Source: Avena insularis
Lineage: Eukaryota > Streptophyta > Magnoliopsida > Poales > Poaceae
DNA length: 64,000 bases
Assembly: GCA_023614405.1 (NCBI GenBank)
Contig: CM042694.1
Location: 115,318,685-115,382,684, forward strand
Reading direction: 5' to 3'
Position 1 is the stretch's first letter. Each line of letters starts with the position of its first letter. Below the pieces are notes generated by a model. That model had not been told where the DNA came from, did no database searches, and saw nothing but the letters and a program-made list of their open reading frames with translations. Position numbers and translations under genes: made by a program. This document shows, one piece after another, positions 33,010 through 46,210 of the stretch.

Positions 33010-34666
33010 TGAAGGAAATATGCCCTAAGAGGCAATAATAAAGTTGTTATTATGTATTCCTTGTATATGATAGATGTTTATTTTACATGCTATAATTGTA
33101 TTGATAGGAAACTTCAATACATGTGTGTTTAATAAACAAAAAGGGTTCCTAGTCATGCCTCTCTTATAGACTAGCTTGTTGATTAACAAGATGATCAAGG
33201 TTTCCTGATCATGGACATTGGATGTTGTTAATAACAAGGTCACACCATTGGTGGAATGATGTGATGAACATTCATCCGAAATATAGCATTACGATCAAGT
33301 CATTGTGTTTATATTGCTATAACATCATAGAAGTAATCTTTATCCTTAGACCATGAGATCATGTTAATTGCTAACACCGGAAGAGTATCTTGATAACATC
33401 AAACGTCACACCGTAACAGGGTGACTATAAAGATGGGTTCAGTGCTACGAAGGTGTTATGTTGAGGCTCATGGATCAAGAGTGGAATTTGTCAATCTAGA
33501 TGACGGATAGATATACTCTGGGCCCTCTCGGTGATATCACATTAGGATAGCTTGCAAGCATGTGATGTGATCACTAGAATGTTATATCACGGGAACGAGA
33601 AAAGAGTGCATGTCGGTAACGAGATAAAACTAGGTATGGAGATACCGATGATCGAATCTCGGACATGTAATATATCGAGAGACAAAGGGATTTAGTTACA
33701 AGCATTAAAGGTTCTCACGATCACAGGAGTCATCGTTGAATGTGTAGGAGTCAGTACGGATCTCCAGGTCCCGCTGCTGATTATTGATCGGAGAAGGGTC
33801 TTGATCATGTCTGCATTATTCGCGAACCATAGGGTGGCACACTTAAGAGTTACCGGACACCATTTTGGAGCACATATGTTTCAGACGAAAGAATTGCAAA
33901 GCGCAGGAATTGTTTCAATAGAAACCTGAAATTGTTTCGGGTGAAATTGCAGAAGGTGGTTCTGCATGTGATATTGAAATATTGCAAGGGGCTATATGTG
34001 AATGTTTGTTAATTAAAGTAATTAACAAAATTCTGAATAAATTTAATAAAAGAGTTTTTATTAAATGAGAGAGCATTAAATTTGGAGAAACTTAATGCAT
34101 TTAAAGTGGAGACTTTAAAAGGGAATGTGAAGAGGCATTTTAATGTGGAGGAGTTACCACCACATGAATGGGGGAGGTGAGGGGTCACCCCCCCATGCGC
34201 CGGCCATGGAGAGAGGGGGCACCCCCCTCCTCCTATAAAAGGCCACCCATTCCCTCCTTCATCCTCACACCTCCTTGTGAAGGATCTCTCTCCCCCTCTA
34301 GAATTATTCCCCCATGGTCTCGGATTAGCGAGATACATGTTCCCGGTGGCATTTCGTCTGGAAGGAGTTGTTGCTTCCGCTGGATCGCTGGAGTGAGGAG
34401 GTGGAGGTTGTCCGGTGGCTTGAACGTGTGTGTGAGTGCGGATGCGCTGCTGAGTTGCGGCGCTCGGACTTCCTCACGATCTTGAGATCGGCAAGTGTAC
34501 GAATACATCAACCACGAGTTCCTACTCGTTAACAAAGCTCGTTGTCTTCGAGGGTAAGTTCTCTATGAATGTATGTCCACCCGTTTGCTTTGTACCTAGT
34601 AGATAGATCTTGGCGTGTAGTTCACACCGTAGGAAATTTTTTGTTTTCTATGTTGCGCACCCAACA
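33010..34666 (+). repeat. 5' LTR of copia A (copy 2)
   Basis: 1657 bp, matching 117-1771 almost base for base. Few substitutions are visible, and a one-base difference adds a C before the TATA box. Confidence 0.9.
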
Positions 34667-34667
34667 G

Positions 34668-34680
34668 TGGTATCACAGCC
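34668..34680 (+). other. Mutated tRNA-Met primer binding site
   Basis: TGGTATCACAGCC, with a G to C change relative to copy 1. Confidence 0.8.
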
Positions 34681-35721
34681 TGATCCATGCGTAGGTGCTT
34701 TGCACGGGTAGTACACATATGTTTAGATGTGGGCGATGATGATCATGTTATTGCATCTTCTATGTACTTTGGATATTGGTGGCATAGTGGGATGAAGCGG
34801 CCCGGACCAACCTTACATGTCATCGTACATGAGACCGGTTCTCGATCGACATGCAAATTGTTTTGCATAAGTGGTCGGGTGTCATCTCTCCTACTATAGT
34901 CAATATCTGATTTACAACGAGTTGCTAATAACTTGGTTATCCTCGTTGTGGTTCATATTCGTAGGTTAGACAGGTTCTATCTCCGAAATCCCTAAGCCAC
35001 GTAAAACTTGCAATTGATAAATTAGAGGCGTCTAGTTTAGATCGTTGTTGGGCTAGTGTTTTGATATGGTATTGTTATAAGTAGATGTATAATAGATACT
35101 CTTACAACTCACTTAACGTGTAAGTTCCATAGACCTTGGTCTTACACACAAAGGAATGGTAGAGATCATACCACGATGCAAATGATAGAGATCAAATGCA
35201 TGGACCATATCACCTCACTTCACACATTAGATGTTAGCATCTTATATTGCTAGTTTGGCGCGTTTGGTAGCATTATAAGATGATCCCTCATTTAGATATC
35301 AAGATAAAATGTGTTCTTCCTTAAGTATGCACCGTTTTGTGGATCGTGTTTTGAGGCATCACGTGATGATCGGGTGTCTTCAACTCTACGCTTTCATACA
35401 ACGGGTGTAAGACAGTTTTACACACGCAAATACTAAGGTTCTTACTTGACGAGCCTAGCATGTACAGACATGGCCTCGGAAAACGGACCGAAAGGTTAAG
35501 CATGAGTCATATAGTTGATATGATGCCCATACAGATGCTCGCCTTTGAAGCTACACCGACTCACGTGATGATTGGACTTGGTGTAGTGGATTTGGTTCAT
35601 GTAATCACCAAAAGGACACGAGGGATGTCGTTTTTGAGTGGGAGTTCATTAGTAATTTGGATTAGGTGAACTCAATCTATCATAAACTTAGTCTAAATAT
35701 ACTTTACAAATTCTGTTGTAG

Positions 35722-36500
35722 ATGGCACCACCTGCTTTTAATTTCAATGTGTTAATGGAGAAAGAGAAACTTGCTGCGAATGGTAGCAACTTCACCAACT
35801 CGGCTATGAATTTGAGGATTCTCCTCACTGCTGCACAAAAGCAATATGTGCTAGATGCGCCGCTAGGCCCCCCACCAGCTCCTCGATGCCTCGACGAGGA
35901 AAAGAACGCCTATATAACTCGTCAGAGGACCACAACTTAGTTCATTGCGGCATCTTGTATGGGCTAGAGCCGTAACATCGAAAGCGTTTGAAAATGGCAA
36001 TGCCTTTGATACCATGGGAGAATTGAAAATGATTTTCGATACCCATGCTGCCGAGAGAGTTATAATGCTACAGAAAAGTTCTTTAGCTGCATGATGGAGG
36101 AAAATAGTCTGTTAGTGAGCACGTACTCAAAATGTCTGGGTACGCCGATAAGCTTGTGTCCTTGGGAATAACGATTCCCATTGACTTAGGCATACATTGT
36201 GTTCTCCAATCTCTGCCACCTAGCTACAAGATCTTCGTGATGAACTATAATATGCAGGGCATGAAGAAGTCTCTTCCCGAGCTTATGTCAGTGCTTAAGA
36301 CTGCAGAAGTGGAGATTAGGAAAGAACATCAAGTGTTGATGATCAATAGGACCACCGATTTCAAGAAGGACAAGAAAGGCAAGCACAAGGGAAATAAGGG
36401 TGGCAAGTCTGTTGCCACGCCTGAAAAGAAACCCCGAGCTGGCCCTAAGTCTGACACCGAGTGCTACTATTGCAAGGATCGCCATTGAAGCGTGAATCGC
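35722..36500 (+). pseudogene. Copia A gag remnant (copy 2)
   Basis: Starts at the ATG at 35722 (MAPPAFNFNV) and is open to 35940. It reopens at 36132-36488 with SLPPSYKIFVMNYNMQGMKK and a Lys-rich tail. The zinc knuckle begins ECYYCKDRH and then loses frame at a small indel. The indels differ from those in copy 1 at the same place. It is non-functional. Confidence 0.85.
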
Positions 36501-38738
36501 CCAAGTATTTGGCGGACAAGATGTCCGGCAAGGCAAACAAAGGTATATGTGATATACATGTTATTGATGTGTACTTGACTAGTACTCGCAGCAGCACCTG
36601 GGTATTTGATACGGGATCGGTTGCTAATATATGTAACTCGGTTCAGGGGCTGCGGAACAAGCGACAACTAGCAAGGGATCAGGTCTCGATGCGGGTCAGG
36701 AATGGATCAAGAGTTGATGTGATCGCCGTCGGAACACTGCCTCTCCATATGCCATCGGGATTAGTTATAAACCTAAATAATTGTTATTTGGTGCCTGCAC
36801 TGAGCATGAACATTGTATCCAGATCGTGTTTGATGCAAAGTGGTTATTCATTTAAGTCTGAAAACAATGGTTGTTCGATTTATATGAATAATATCTTTTA
36901 TGGTCATCCACCTATGTTGAATGGTTTATTTCTGTTGGATCTCGATAGTAGTATTACGCATATTCATAATGTTGATGCTAAAAGGATTAAACTTGATAAT
37001 GATATATCTACATATATGTGGCACTGCTGTCTAGGTCATATTGGCGTTAAACGCATGAAGAAACTCCATTCTGATGGACTTTTGGAATCACTTGATTTTG
37101 AATCATTTGATACATGTGAGCCATGCCTTATGGGCAAGATGACTAGAACACCGTTTTCCAATTCAATGGAACGGGCGACAGATTTATTAGAAATCATACA
37201 TACTGATGTGTGTGGACCAATGAGTGTGTCGACGCGAGGTGGATATCGTTATTTTGTTACTTTCACGGATGATTTGAGTAGATATGGGTATATCTATTTG
37301 ATGAAACACAAGTCTAAAACTTTTGAAAAGTTCAAAGAATTTCAGAATGAAGTGGAAAATCATCGTAATAGAAAGATCAAATTTCTGCGGTCTGACCGTG
37401 GAGGAGAGTATCTTAGTTACGAGTTTAGCACATGAAAGACTGGAATAGTTTCACAACTCACGCTGCGGAACACCACAACGTAATGGTGTGTCAACGTCGA
37501 ATCGTATTTTATTGGATATGGTTCGATCTATGATGTCTCCGATCGACTTGCCACCGCCATTTTGGGGTTATGCACTGGAAACCGCTACATTCACTTTAAA
37601 TAGGGCACCATCTAAATCCGTTGAAAAGACACAGTATGAATTATGGTTTGGAAACAAACCTAAGTCATTTCGAAAGTTTGGGGATGCGATGTTTATGTGA
37701 AGAAACTTCAACCGGATAAACTCGAACCCAAAGCGGAAAAATGCGTCTTCATAGGATACCCTAAGGAAACGATTGGGTATACCTTCTATCACAGATCCGA
37801 GGGCAAGGTCTTTGTTGCCAAGAATGGATCCTTTCTTGAGAAGGAGTTTCTCGCGAAAGGTGTGAGTAGTCGGAAGGTAGAACTCAAGAGGTTATTGAAC
37901 CTTCTCTTCATGGAATGGCAGTGGCGCAGCACCGGAAGTTGTTTCGAGTTGACTTCACCTAATGAAGAGAGAGCTAATGATATTGATCATGAAACTCCGA
38001 AGAGGACACTACCGAACCTCACAGTCAAGCAGACACGGCAGCTCTGAATCAGACGGCAATCTTGTTATGAATTTCATGATTGATGAAATGGATGACCCTG
38101 CGACATATGAAGAAGCGATGATGAGTCCGGATTCCAACAAATGGCTAGAAGCCATGAAATCCGAGATGGAATCCATGTACGAGAACCAAGTTTGGAACTT
38201 GGTGGACTTACCTCATGACCGAAAGGGCGTTGAGAATAAATGGATTTTAAAAAGAAAAACTGATGTTGATGGTAATGTGACCATCTATAAGGCTCAACTT
38301 GTCGCAAAGGGGTTTCGACAAATTCAAGGAGTTGACTACGATGAGACATTCTCTCCCGTAGCGATGCTTAAGTCGGTTAGGATTATGTTAGCAATTGTTG
38401 CATATTTCGATTATAAAATATGGCAGATGGATGTCAAAACTGCGTTCCTCAATGGTAATATTGAAGAAGAGTTATATATGATACAACCTAAGGGTTTTGT
38501 CGATCCTAAGGATGCTAATAAGGTGTGCAAACTTCAGCAATCCATCTATAGACTGAAGCAAGCATCACGGAGTTGGAATCTCCGCTTTGATGAGGTGATC
38601 AAAGAGTTTGGATTTGTCCAAACTTATGGAGAGGCTTGTATTTACAAGAAAGTGAGTGGGAGCAATGTGGCATTTCTGATATTATATGTGGATGACATAT
38701 TATTGATTGTAAATGATTTAGATCTTTTAAGCAATTGA
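36461..38738 (+). pseudogene. Copia A pol remnant (copy 2)
   Basis: This copy keeps the protease motif WVFDTGSVANICNS near 36598-36640, which is broken in copy 1. An open frame runs on through the integrase zinc-binding part (HCCLGHIGVKRMKKL, CEPCLMGKM) and the core (HTDVCGPMS, FTDDLSRYGY) to 37435. The frame then breaks at several small indels (37435-37500, 37660-37700, 37885-38050). It reopens at 37962-38738 with RT motifs WQMDVKTAFLNG and YVDDILLIVND. It ends at the same junction as copy 1. Confidence 0.9.
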
Positions 38739-38740
38739 CT

Positions 38741-39190
38741 CGAACAACAATGCGCTCCTTTTCTTCCCTCGGAGCAAGATTCGCACGTATAACAAAGACT
38801 GAGAACAAGAGTAAGGCCAGAGCTCACCAAGGATCGAGCTACAGTTCGAAAGACGGATGAACTTACATTGCAGCTGCTCGGACAGCCGACCCAGCTCCGC
38901 CATCAAGTACTCCTCTCTGGCTGCACTACGATCTGCTTTGGACTTCCAAACATCAGCGATCACAAGAACCCAAGAAAATCTCTCCAAGCTGCGCACGCGA
39001 TCTCGAAGAAACGCGAGCTGCGAGGAATCATCCAATGATGCTCGCAAGGGCCTTTCGGATGACGTGTCAACCGGGTCCGCACACGAAGGAACCTATAGCA
39101 GCAGAAAAAAGAAAGCACACAGACATTCAGCCAAGGGAAAAGCTCAACTCGGAGGAATTCATTAAAATAAGGCCACTGCGTGGCACAAGG
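38741..39190 (-). pseudogene. Antisense coiled-coil exons of gypsy element (copy 2)
   Basis: Equivalent to 5851-6308. The exon 39092-38877 keeps its acceptor and donor but has small indels that disturb LERDLLGLHGRAD. The second exon's acceptor (GTCGCAG in copy 1) is altered here. The copia B insertion lies just to the right, so these exons are now 9 kb from the PF04195-type gene. Confidence 0.5.
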
Positions 39191-41061
39191 TGTAGGGGTT
39201 CGTAGCAAGGAAAACAAAAATTTTCTATCGCATACAAACAAACAAGCCAAGATCTATCTACTAGATTGCAGCAACGAGTCGATAGAGGAACTCACCCTCG
39301 AAGATTCCAAAGCGGTTAACGAGCGATTCTCGTGGGTGATGTAGTCGTACTCTTTCCGATCTCAAGATCGCAGACGATCCTTCCGCGCCACGCTCCGCAG
39401 CGCCCCAGTCGGTCACACGTTCGGTACTCGACGAAGACCTTCCTCTCCTTGTTCCAGCAATGACGGAGGTTGTAGCACTCTCCTCGCAAAGACAACGGCG
39501 TGGTACCTAAGTAGAGGGGAAATCCGCAGGCTTCGCCTTAAGCAGTGCAGTATGGTGGAGCTTATGAGAGAGGCTATTAGTGGTCTAGTAATTAGACACA
39601 CCAATTAGAAGGCTCTAAACCAATTAGAAGGCTCTAAACCGAAATAGCTCTAAACCGGGGTTTAGGTCTAGGGTTTAGTTTAGAGGATAGGAACTTGTGT
39701 GTGTTAGGAGGGGAGGCCCTGCCCCTCCCTTTATAGGTGGGAGGGCCGGCCAAGGGAGGAGGAGTCCTCCCCAACTCGGCCTTGAGGTGGGCGCGGCTTG
39801 GGAGGAGGAATCCTCCCCAACTCGGTTTCCACTTCTCCTCCTCTTTCCACTTTCCAAAACTTGCGCTTGACTTTCAAACTAGCCGCTTGACTTTTCAATT
39901 TAGGATTTAAATAAACCCTTTATTTTGGACAGCGAGAACACTTAGTACATGATGCAATCATTCCAATATGTAATGACACATTCATGTAACCTTCCCCCTC
40001 CGGAGTGCCGGACATTCCGGGACCTTCTAGAATGTTCCCGATGAAAACAACCGAACCATTCACCAACTCCAAAACGGGAATTTCCTTATATGAATCTTAT
40101 TCTCAGGACAATAACGGATCACCTCGTGATATCCCGGATCCCATCCGAGACTCAACAACATTCGGTCTCTTTCATAATACCATAACTACTCAAACAACGT
40201 CAATCCTTATGTGTCTCCCTACGGTTCGTGAATTATGCGGACATGATCGAGACACTTCTCCGAACAATAACCAATAGAGGAATCTGGAAATTCATATGGC
40301 TCTACATATTTCTACGATTACTTTATGATCGAATGAACCACTTACATATGATACCAATTTCCCTTTGTCTCACGATATGTTACTTATCCGAGGTTATGAT
40401 CGCGGTATCTTCGCATACCTAGTTCATCCTCGCATCGATAAGTACTCTTTTCTCGTTCCCGTGATATGTGATCCCTTGTGACCAAGTCACATGCTTGCAA
40501 GCTAATTGGATGACATTTCACCGAGAGGGCCCAGAGAATATCTATCCGTCATGTGGATGGACAAATCCCACTCTTGATCCATGTGTTTCAACCAATACTT
40601 TCAGAACACTCAATGCCACCTTTATAGCCACCCTGATACGGTGTGGTGTTTGATGACATCAAAGCATCCATCCAAGAAAGGTGATATGCATGATCTCATG
40701 GTCGAAGGAATTAGGTTACTATGTATCGTAAAGCATATAGCAATTGAACTATTGAAATGACTTGATCTTTATGCTACGCTTATCTATAGGAGTATGTCCA
40801 CCATATCATTCTCCTAACGATATGATCTTGTTGTTAATAACATCTCAATGTTCATGATAGAAACCACAATCATAAATCAACCAACAAGCTAGTGAAGTAT
40901 AGAGGCTATACTAGGGAATTCAAATTAAGTTTAAAAATCACACAAGTATTAATGGTTTCCTTGTTAATACTATTATAGCATGAATGTAAACATTTATCAT
41001 AAACACAAAGATATATAATAATAACTACATTTATTATTGCCTCTAGGGCATATCTCCAACA
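39191..41061 (-). repeat. Copia B 3' LTR
   Basis: 1871 bp. It is the 3' LTR because coding sequence is on the minus strand and the polypurine tract adjoins it. It is nearly identical to 46211-48077. Most differences are short indels in GC-rich places (for example near 39385-39415 and 39717-39760) rather than substitutions, which suggests a young insertion. Confidence 0.95.
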
Positions 41062-41080
41062 TCTCCCACTTGCACTAGAG
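41062..41080 (-). other. Polypurine tract of copia B
   Basis: On the minus strand GCAAGTGGGAGA immediately precedes the 3' LTR start TGTTGGAG. It primes plus-strand DNA synthesis. Confidence 0.75.
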
Positions 41081-41264
41081 TCATCTAATCTAGATTACAT
41101 GGTAATATACCGAACACCCATGGCAGTTTGGTGTTGGTCATGTTTTGCCCTCGGAGAGGTTTAGTCAACGGATCCGCCACATTCAGATCTGTGTACTTTG
41201 CAAATCTTTATATCCCCATCCCGGATATGTTCTCGAATAGCGTGGAAACGCAGCTTGATATGCT

Positions 41265-44200
41265 TCAGTTTCTTGTGTGACCTTGGTTCTTGCGATTGGC
41301 TATGGCGCCCATGTTATCACAAGAGATAGACATTGGGTCCAGCGACTTGGAACCACACCCAGCTCTGTAATGAACTCTTTCATCCATATCGCTTCTTGTG
41401 AAGCCTCCAAGCAGCCATGTATTCCGATTCAGTTGAAGATCTCGCCACAATGCTTTGCTTTGCACTCCTCCAGCTAATCACGCACCATTCAAAATAAATA
41501 CGTATCCAGATTGTGATTTAGAATCATCCGGATCGGTGTTCCAACTAGCATCGGTGTAACCATTAACAACGATGTTCATCACCACCATAAGAAAGAACAA
41601 TATCCTTAGATATTCTCAATTACTTAAGGATGTTCTTGACCTTGTCCAATGATCCACTCGATCACTTTGATATCTGCTAGTTAAACTAACGACATATGCG
41701 ATGTCGGGTCTAGTACATAGCATGGCATACATTAGAGATCCTATGGCTGAGGCATAGGAGTCTTACTCATCCTTTCTCTATCTTCTGCCGATGTCGGACT
41801 TTGAGTTTTACTCAAGGTCGTATTGGGCAACATGGGCAAGAACCCTTTCTTGCTATCTTCCATTCCAAACCTCTTTAGAACTTTGTCCAAATATGTACTC
41901 TGTGAAAATGATATTTGGCGTTTCGATCTATCTCTATAAATCTTTATGCCTAATATGTAAGCTGCTTCGCCAAGATCCTTCATTGAAAAACTATTATTCA
42001 AATACTCTTTGACACTATTAAGAAGGTCTACATCATTCCCAATCAACAATATGTCATCCACATATAGTATTAAGAATGCTACAGAGCTCCCACTCACTTT
42101 CTTGTAAATACAAGCTTCTCCATAAGTTTGTATAAAACCAAAACTTTTGATTACCTTATCAAAACGTTGATTCCAACTTCGGGATGCTTACTTCAATCCA
42201 TAGATGGACCGTTGAAGTTTGCATACCTTGTTAGCATCTTTAGGATCGACAAAACCTTTGGGTTGCATCATATACAACTCTTCATCAATGTCTCCATTGA
42301 GGAATGCTGTTTTGACATCCATCTGCCATATCTCATAATCATAATATGCAGCGATTGCTAACATAATCCTCACAGACTTTAGCTTCGCTACCGGTGAGAA
42401 AGTCTCATCGTAGTCAACTCCTTGAATTTGTCGAAACCCTTTTGCGACAAGTCGAGCTTTATAGACAGTAACATTACCATCAGCATCTGTTTTCTACTTG
42501 AAAATCCATTTGTTCTCGACAGCCTTCCGGCCATCCGGTAAGTCCACCAAAGTCCATACTTGGTTTTCGTACATGGATCCAATCTCGGATTTCATGGCTT
42601 CTTGCCATTTATTGGAATCTGGGCTCATCATCGCTTCCTCATATGTCTCGGGGTCATCGGTGTTGTCCACCAACATGACATTCATAACGGAATCATACCA
42701 ATCTGGAGTGGTACGATTTCTCGTTGATCTCCGAGGCTCAGAGCAACTTCAACCAAGTTTCATGATCACCATCATTAGCTTCCTCTCTTATTGCAGCACC
42801 ACAGAACTTCTTCCGGTTCTGCGCTACTCGCAATTTCGAGAGAAGGTTCGACAACCTCGTCGAGTTCTACTTTCCTTACAATCACTTCTTTCGAGAGAAA
42901 TTCCTTCTCTAGAAAGGATCCATTCTTGGCAACGAAGATTTTGCCTTCGGATCTATGATAGAAGGTATACCCAATAGTTTCCTTCGTATCCTATGAAGAC
43001 GATTTTTCCGCTTTGGGTTCAAGCTTGTCCGCTGTAACTTCTTTACATAGGCTTCACATCCCCAAACTTTAAGGAACGACAATTTAGGTTTCTTCCCAAA
43101 CCATAATTCATACGGTGTCGTTTCAACGGATTTAGACGGTGCCCTATTTAAAGTGAATGCGGCTGTTTCTAACGCATAACCCCAAAATGATAGTGGTAAA
43201 TCTGTAAGTGACATCATAGAATGAACCATATCTAAGAGAGTTCGATTACGACGTTCGGACACACCATTACTTGTGGTGTTCGGCGGTGTCAATCGCGAAA
43301 GTATTCCACATTTCTTCAAATGCTCGCCAAACTCAGAACTTAGATATTCACCTCCATCGAACGTAGAAATTTAATCTTCTTGTTACGTTGATTCTCTACC
43401 TCACTTTGAAACTCCTTAAACTTCTCGAAAGTTTCGGACTTATGTTTCATGAAATAGATATACCCATATCTACTCAAATCATCCGTGAAGGTAAGAACAT
43501 AACGATAACCACCGCGCGATGCTACACTCATTGGACCACACACATCGGTATGTATGATTTCCAATAAGTCCGTAGCTCGCTCCATCATACCAGAAAATGG
43601 AGTCTTAGTCATTTTACCCATCAGACATGCCTAGCATCTTTCAAGTGATTCAAAATCAAGTGATTCAAGAAGTCCATCGGAATGGAGTTTCTTCATACGC
43701 TTCACTCAATGTGACCAAGGCAGCGATTGCCACATATAGGTCGAGTTATCGCTTGATTTCAATCGTTTAGCTTCAATGTTATTAATATGTGTATTTCTAC
43801 TATCGAGATTCAACAAGAATAGACCATCTATCAAAGGTGCATGTGCATAAAACATATTACTCATATAAATCGAACAACCATTATTCTCGGATTTAAACAA
43901 GTAACTGTCTCGCAATAAACAAGATCCCGATATAATGTTCATGCTTAACGCAGGCACCAAATAACAATTATTTAAGTATAAAACTAATCCCGATGGTAGA
44001 TGAAGAGGTAGCGTGCCGACCGCGATCACATCAACCTTTGATCCGTTTCCTACGCGCATCGTCACCTCGTTCTTCACTAGCTTCCGTTTATTCTGCAGCT
44101 TCTGTTTGAAAGTTACAAATATGAGCAACCGAACCAGTATCAAATACCGAGCACTACTACGAATACTAGTGAGATACACATCAATAACATGTATATCAGA

Positions 44201-44300
44201 TATACCTTTCTTCTTGATGTTGCCGTTCTTCAAATCCGCCAAGTACTTTGGGCAATTCCGCTTCCAGTGACCTTCTCCCTTGCAGTAAAAGCACTCAGTA
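41265..44300 (-). pseudogene. Copia B pol (protease, integrase, RT, RNase H), frameshifted
   Basis: From right to left: a protease region at 44300-44000 with the catalytic segment disturbed; integrase at 43706-42909 with HTDVCGPMS, FTDDLSRYGY and NGVSERRNRTLLDM; RT at 42685-41741 with WQMDVKTAFLNG (42340-42305), YVDDILLIGND (about 42070-42040) and SFSMKDLGEAAYILGIKIYR; and RNase H at 41477-41265 with CDNMGAIA. All domains are represented, unlike copia A. The frame changes at about eight places, mostly one- or two-base indels. The order integrase before RT confirms Ty1/copia. Confidence 0.88.
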
Positions 44301-45029
44301 TCAGGCTTGGGTCCAGCCTTGGTCCTCTTCGTCGGCGTGGCAGCTTTCTTACCACCCTTCTTGAAGTGTCCCTTTTGCTTAGACTTGCCTTTCTTGAATT
44401 TGGTGGTCTTATTGACCATCAACACTTGGTGCTCTTTCTTGATCTCCACTTCGAGACTTTAACATAGCAAATAGTTACAGCAACTCTTTGTTCATGTTAC
44501 GCATGTTGTAGTTCATCACAAAGTTCTTGTAACTTGGTGGTAGTGATTGGAGGATGCGGTAAACCCCAAAGTATTAGGAATCACTATACCCAAGCTTTGA
44601 AGTTTATTCGCGTGCCTGGACATCTTAAGCACATGCTCCTTGCGGAGCTACCCTCTTCCATCTTGCGGTTAAAGAACTTTTGAAGCTTCATAACTTTCAA
44701 TTGCCGCATGAGTCTCAAAGATTAATTTGAGATCCTCGACAATATCATATGGATCTGACTCTTCAAACCTTTTACGAAGCTCGATTCTAAACCATACAAG
44801 ATAGCACACTGAACTATGGAGATCTTGATTCTTAGAGCGAGGTAAACATTCTTTACTTCATCGGTAGCATCAGCTGCAGTGGGTCACCTAGCGGTGCATC
44901 CAGCACATAGGTCAAATTACCAGCTGTGAGGACAATCCTCAAATTGCGGAACCAATCCATGAAGTTGCTTCCATTGTTTTCAACTTTTCTTTCTCTAGGA
45001 GCATTAAAATTGATGGTAGGGGCTGCCAT
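44300..45029 (-). pseudogene. Copia B gag, frameshifted
   Basis: The ATG at 45029 (MAAPTINFNA) opens a capsid-like frame (NGSNFMDWFRNLRIVLTAG) to about 44853. Frame is lost between 44850 and 44450 and regained at 44449 with a Lys-rich stretch and an intact CCHC zinc knuckle, CFYCKGEGHWKRNC, near 44310-44268. The gag of copia A is related (MAPPAFNFNV, NGSNF). It would package the RNA. Confidence 0.85.
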
Positions 45030-46196
45030 TGATCTACAACATATTTGCAATAGTTTAGACTAAGTTTATGACAAATTGAGTTCAAATTAATTAATGAAAT
45101 TAAACTAGGTGAACTCCCACTCAAAACAACATCCCTCACATTGTTTTAGTGATCACACAGACCAAATCCACTACATCAACACCGATCATCACGAGTTGAT
45201 ATAGTTTTAATGGCGAACAATCATCATGTTCATCATATCTACTATATGATTCATGCTTTACCTTTCGGCGATCCGTGTTCACGAGGCCATGCGTACATGC
45301 TAGGCTCGTCAAGATCAAACCTTAGCTACCGCATAAGCAAATCTGGCTTGCTTACGTTGTAGTCACCCGCGGAATCAAAGACACCCGATCATCACGTGGT
45401 GCTTCGAAGCAGCAAGCTTTGGCAACGGTGCATACTAAGGGTGAACACTTTAGAACTTGAAATTTATGTGCATGAGGGATCATCTTATAATGCTACCGCC
45501 GTCTACTAAGCAATACAAGATGCATAAAGGATTAACATCACATGCAATTCATAATATGTGATATGATATGGCCTTTCTTCTTTGTGCTTCCGATCTCCAT
45601 CTTCAAGCACGAACATGATCTCCATCATCACCGGCATAGCATCAAGGTCAATGACGCTTCTTCATGGTTGTAGATCCACCAGCTTCAACTATTACAACTA
45701 TTTTGAATAGACACGCGGTCTTAATGAAATTAAAGACAACCATATGGCTCTGCCGGTTGCCAACTTACAATAAGGAACATTGCATACATCAAATATAATC
45801 ACAATCATGGCCATATCACATCATCGCACCCGCAAAACAAAGTTAGACGCTTCTACTTTCTTTGCATATTTTACGTGGTTTGGGGCTTTCCATAAGTGTC
45901 GTTCTAACCTACGAACAAGAACCACAACATTGATACTAGCATTGTTGATTACCCGTTGTAAATTGGATCTTTACTATGCTAGGAGAAACAGGCACCATAA
46001 AGCCACTTATGCAATACGAGTTGCATGTCAAGCGTGGAGCAAGTCTCATGAACGATGTCATGTAAGGTTAGCCCGGGCCGCTTCATCCCAACATACCGCA
46101 AGATGCAAAGTACACAAAAAGCAATCTACAATAAAAGCATCAACGCCCACAATGACCATTGTGTTCTACTCGTGCAACAGATCTACATATAGACAC

Positions 46197-46209
46197 GGCT
46201 CTGATACCA
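46197..46209 (-). other. tRNA-Met primer binding site of copia B
   Basis: The minus strand reads TGGTATCAGAGCC, separated by one base from the 5' LTR at 46211. Perfect match to the initiator tRNA-Met complement. Confidence 0.92.
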
Positions 46210-46210
46210 C

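Larger units (their letters stand above)
33010..38740 (+). mobile_element. Truncated Ty1/copia retrotransposon (copia A, copy 2)
   Basis: Same element and same truncation point as 117-5850. The 5' LTR is 33010-34666 (TGAAGGAAAT...CCAACA). The primer binding site at 34668-34680 has one mismatch. Coding remnants run to the RT motif YVDDILLI, then the junction with gypsy sequence follows at about 38740. Confidence 0.92.
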
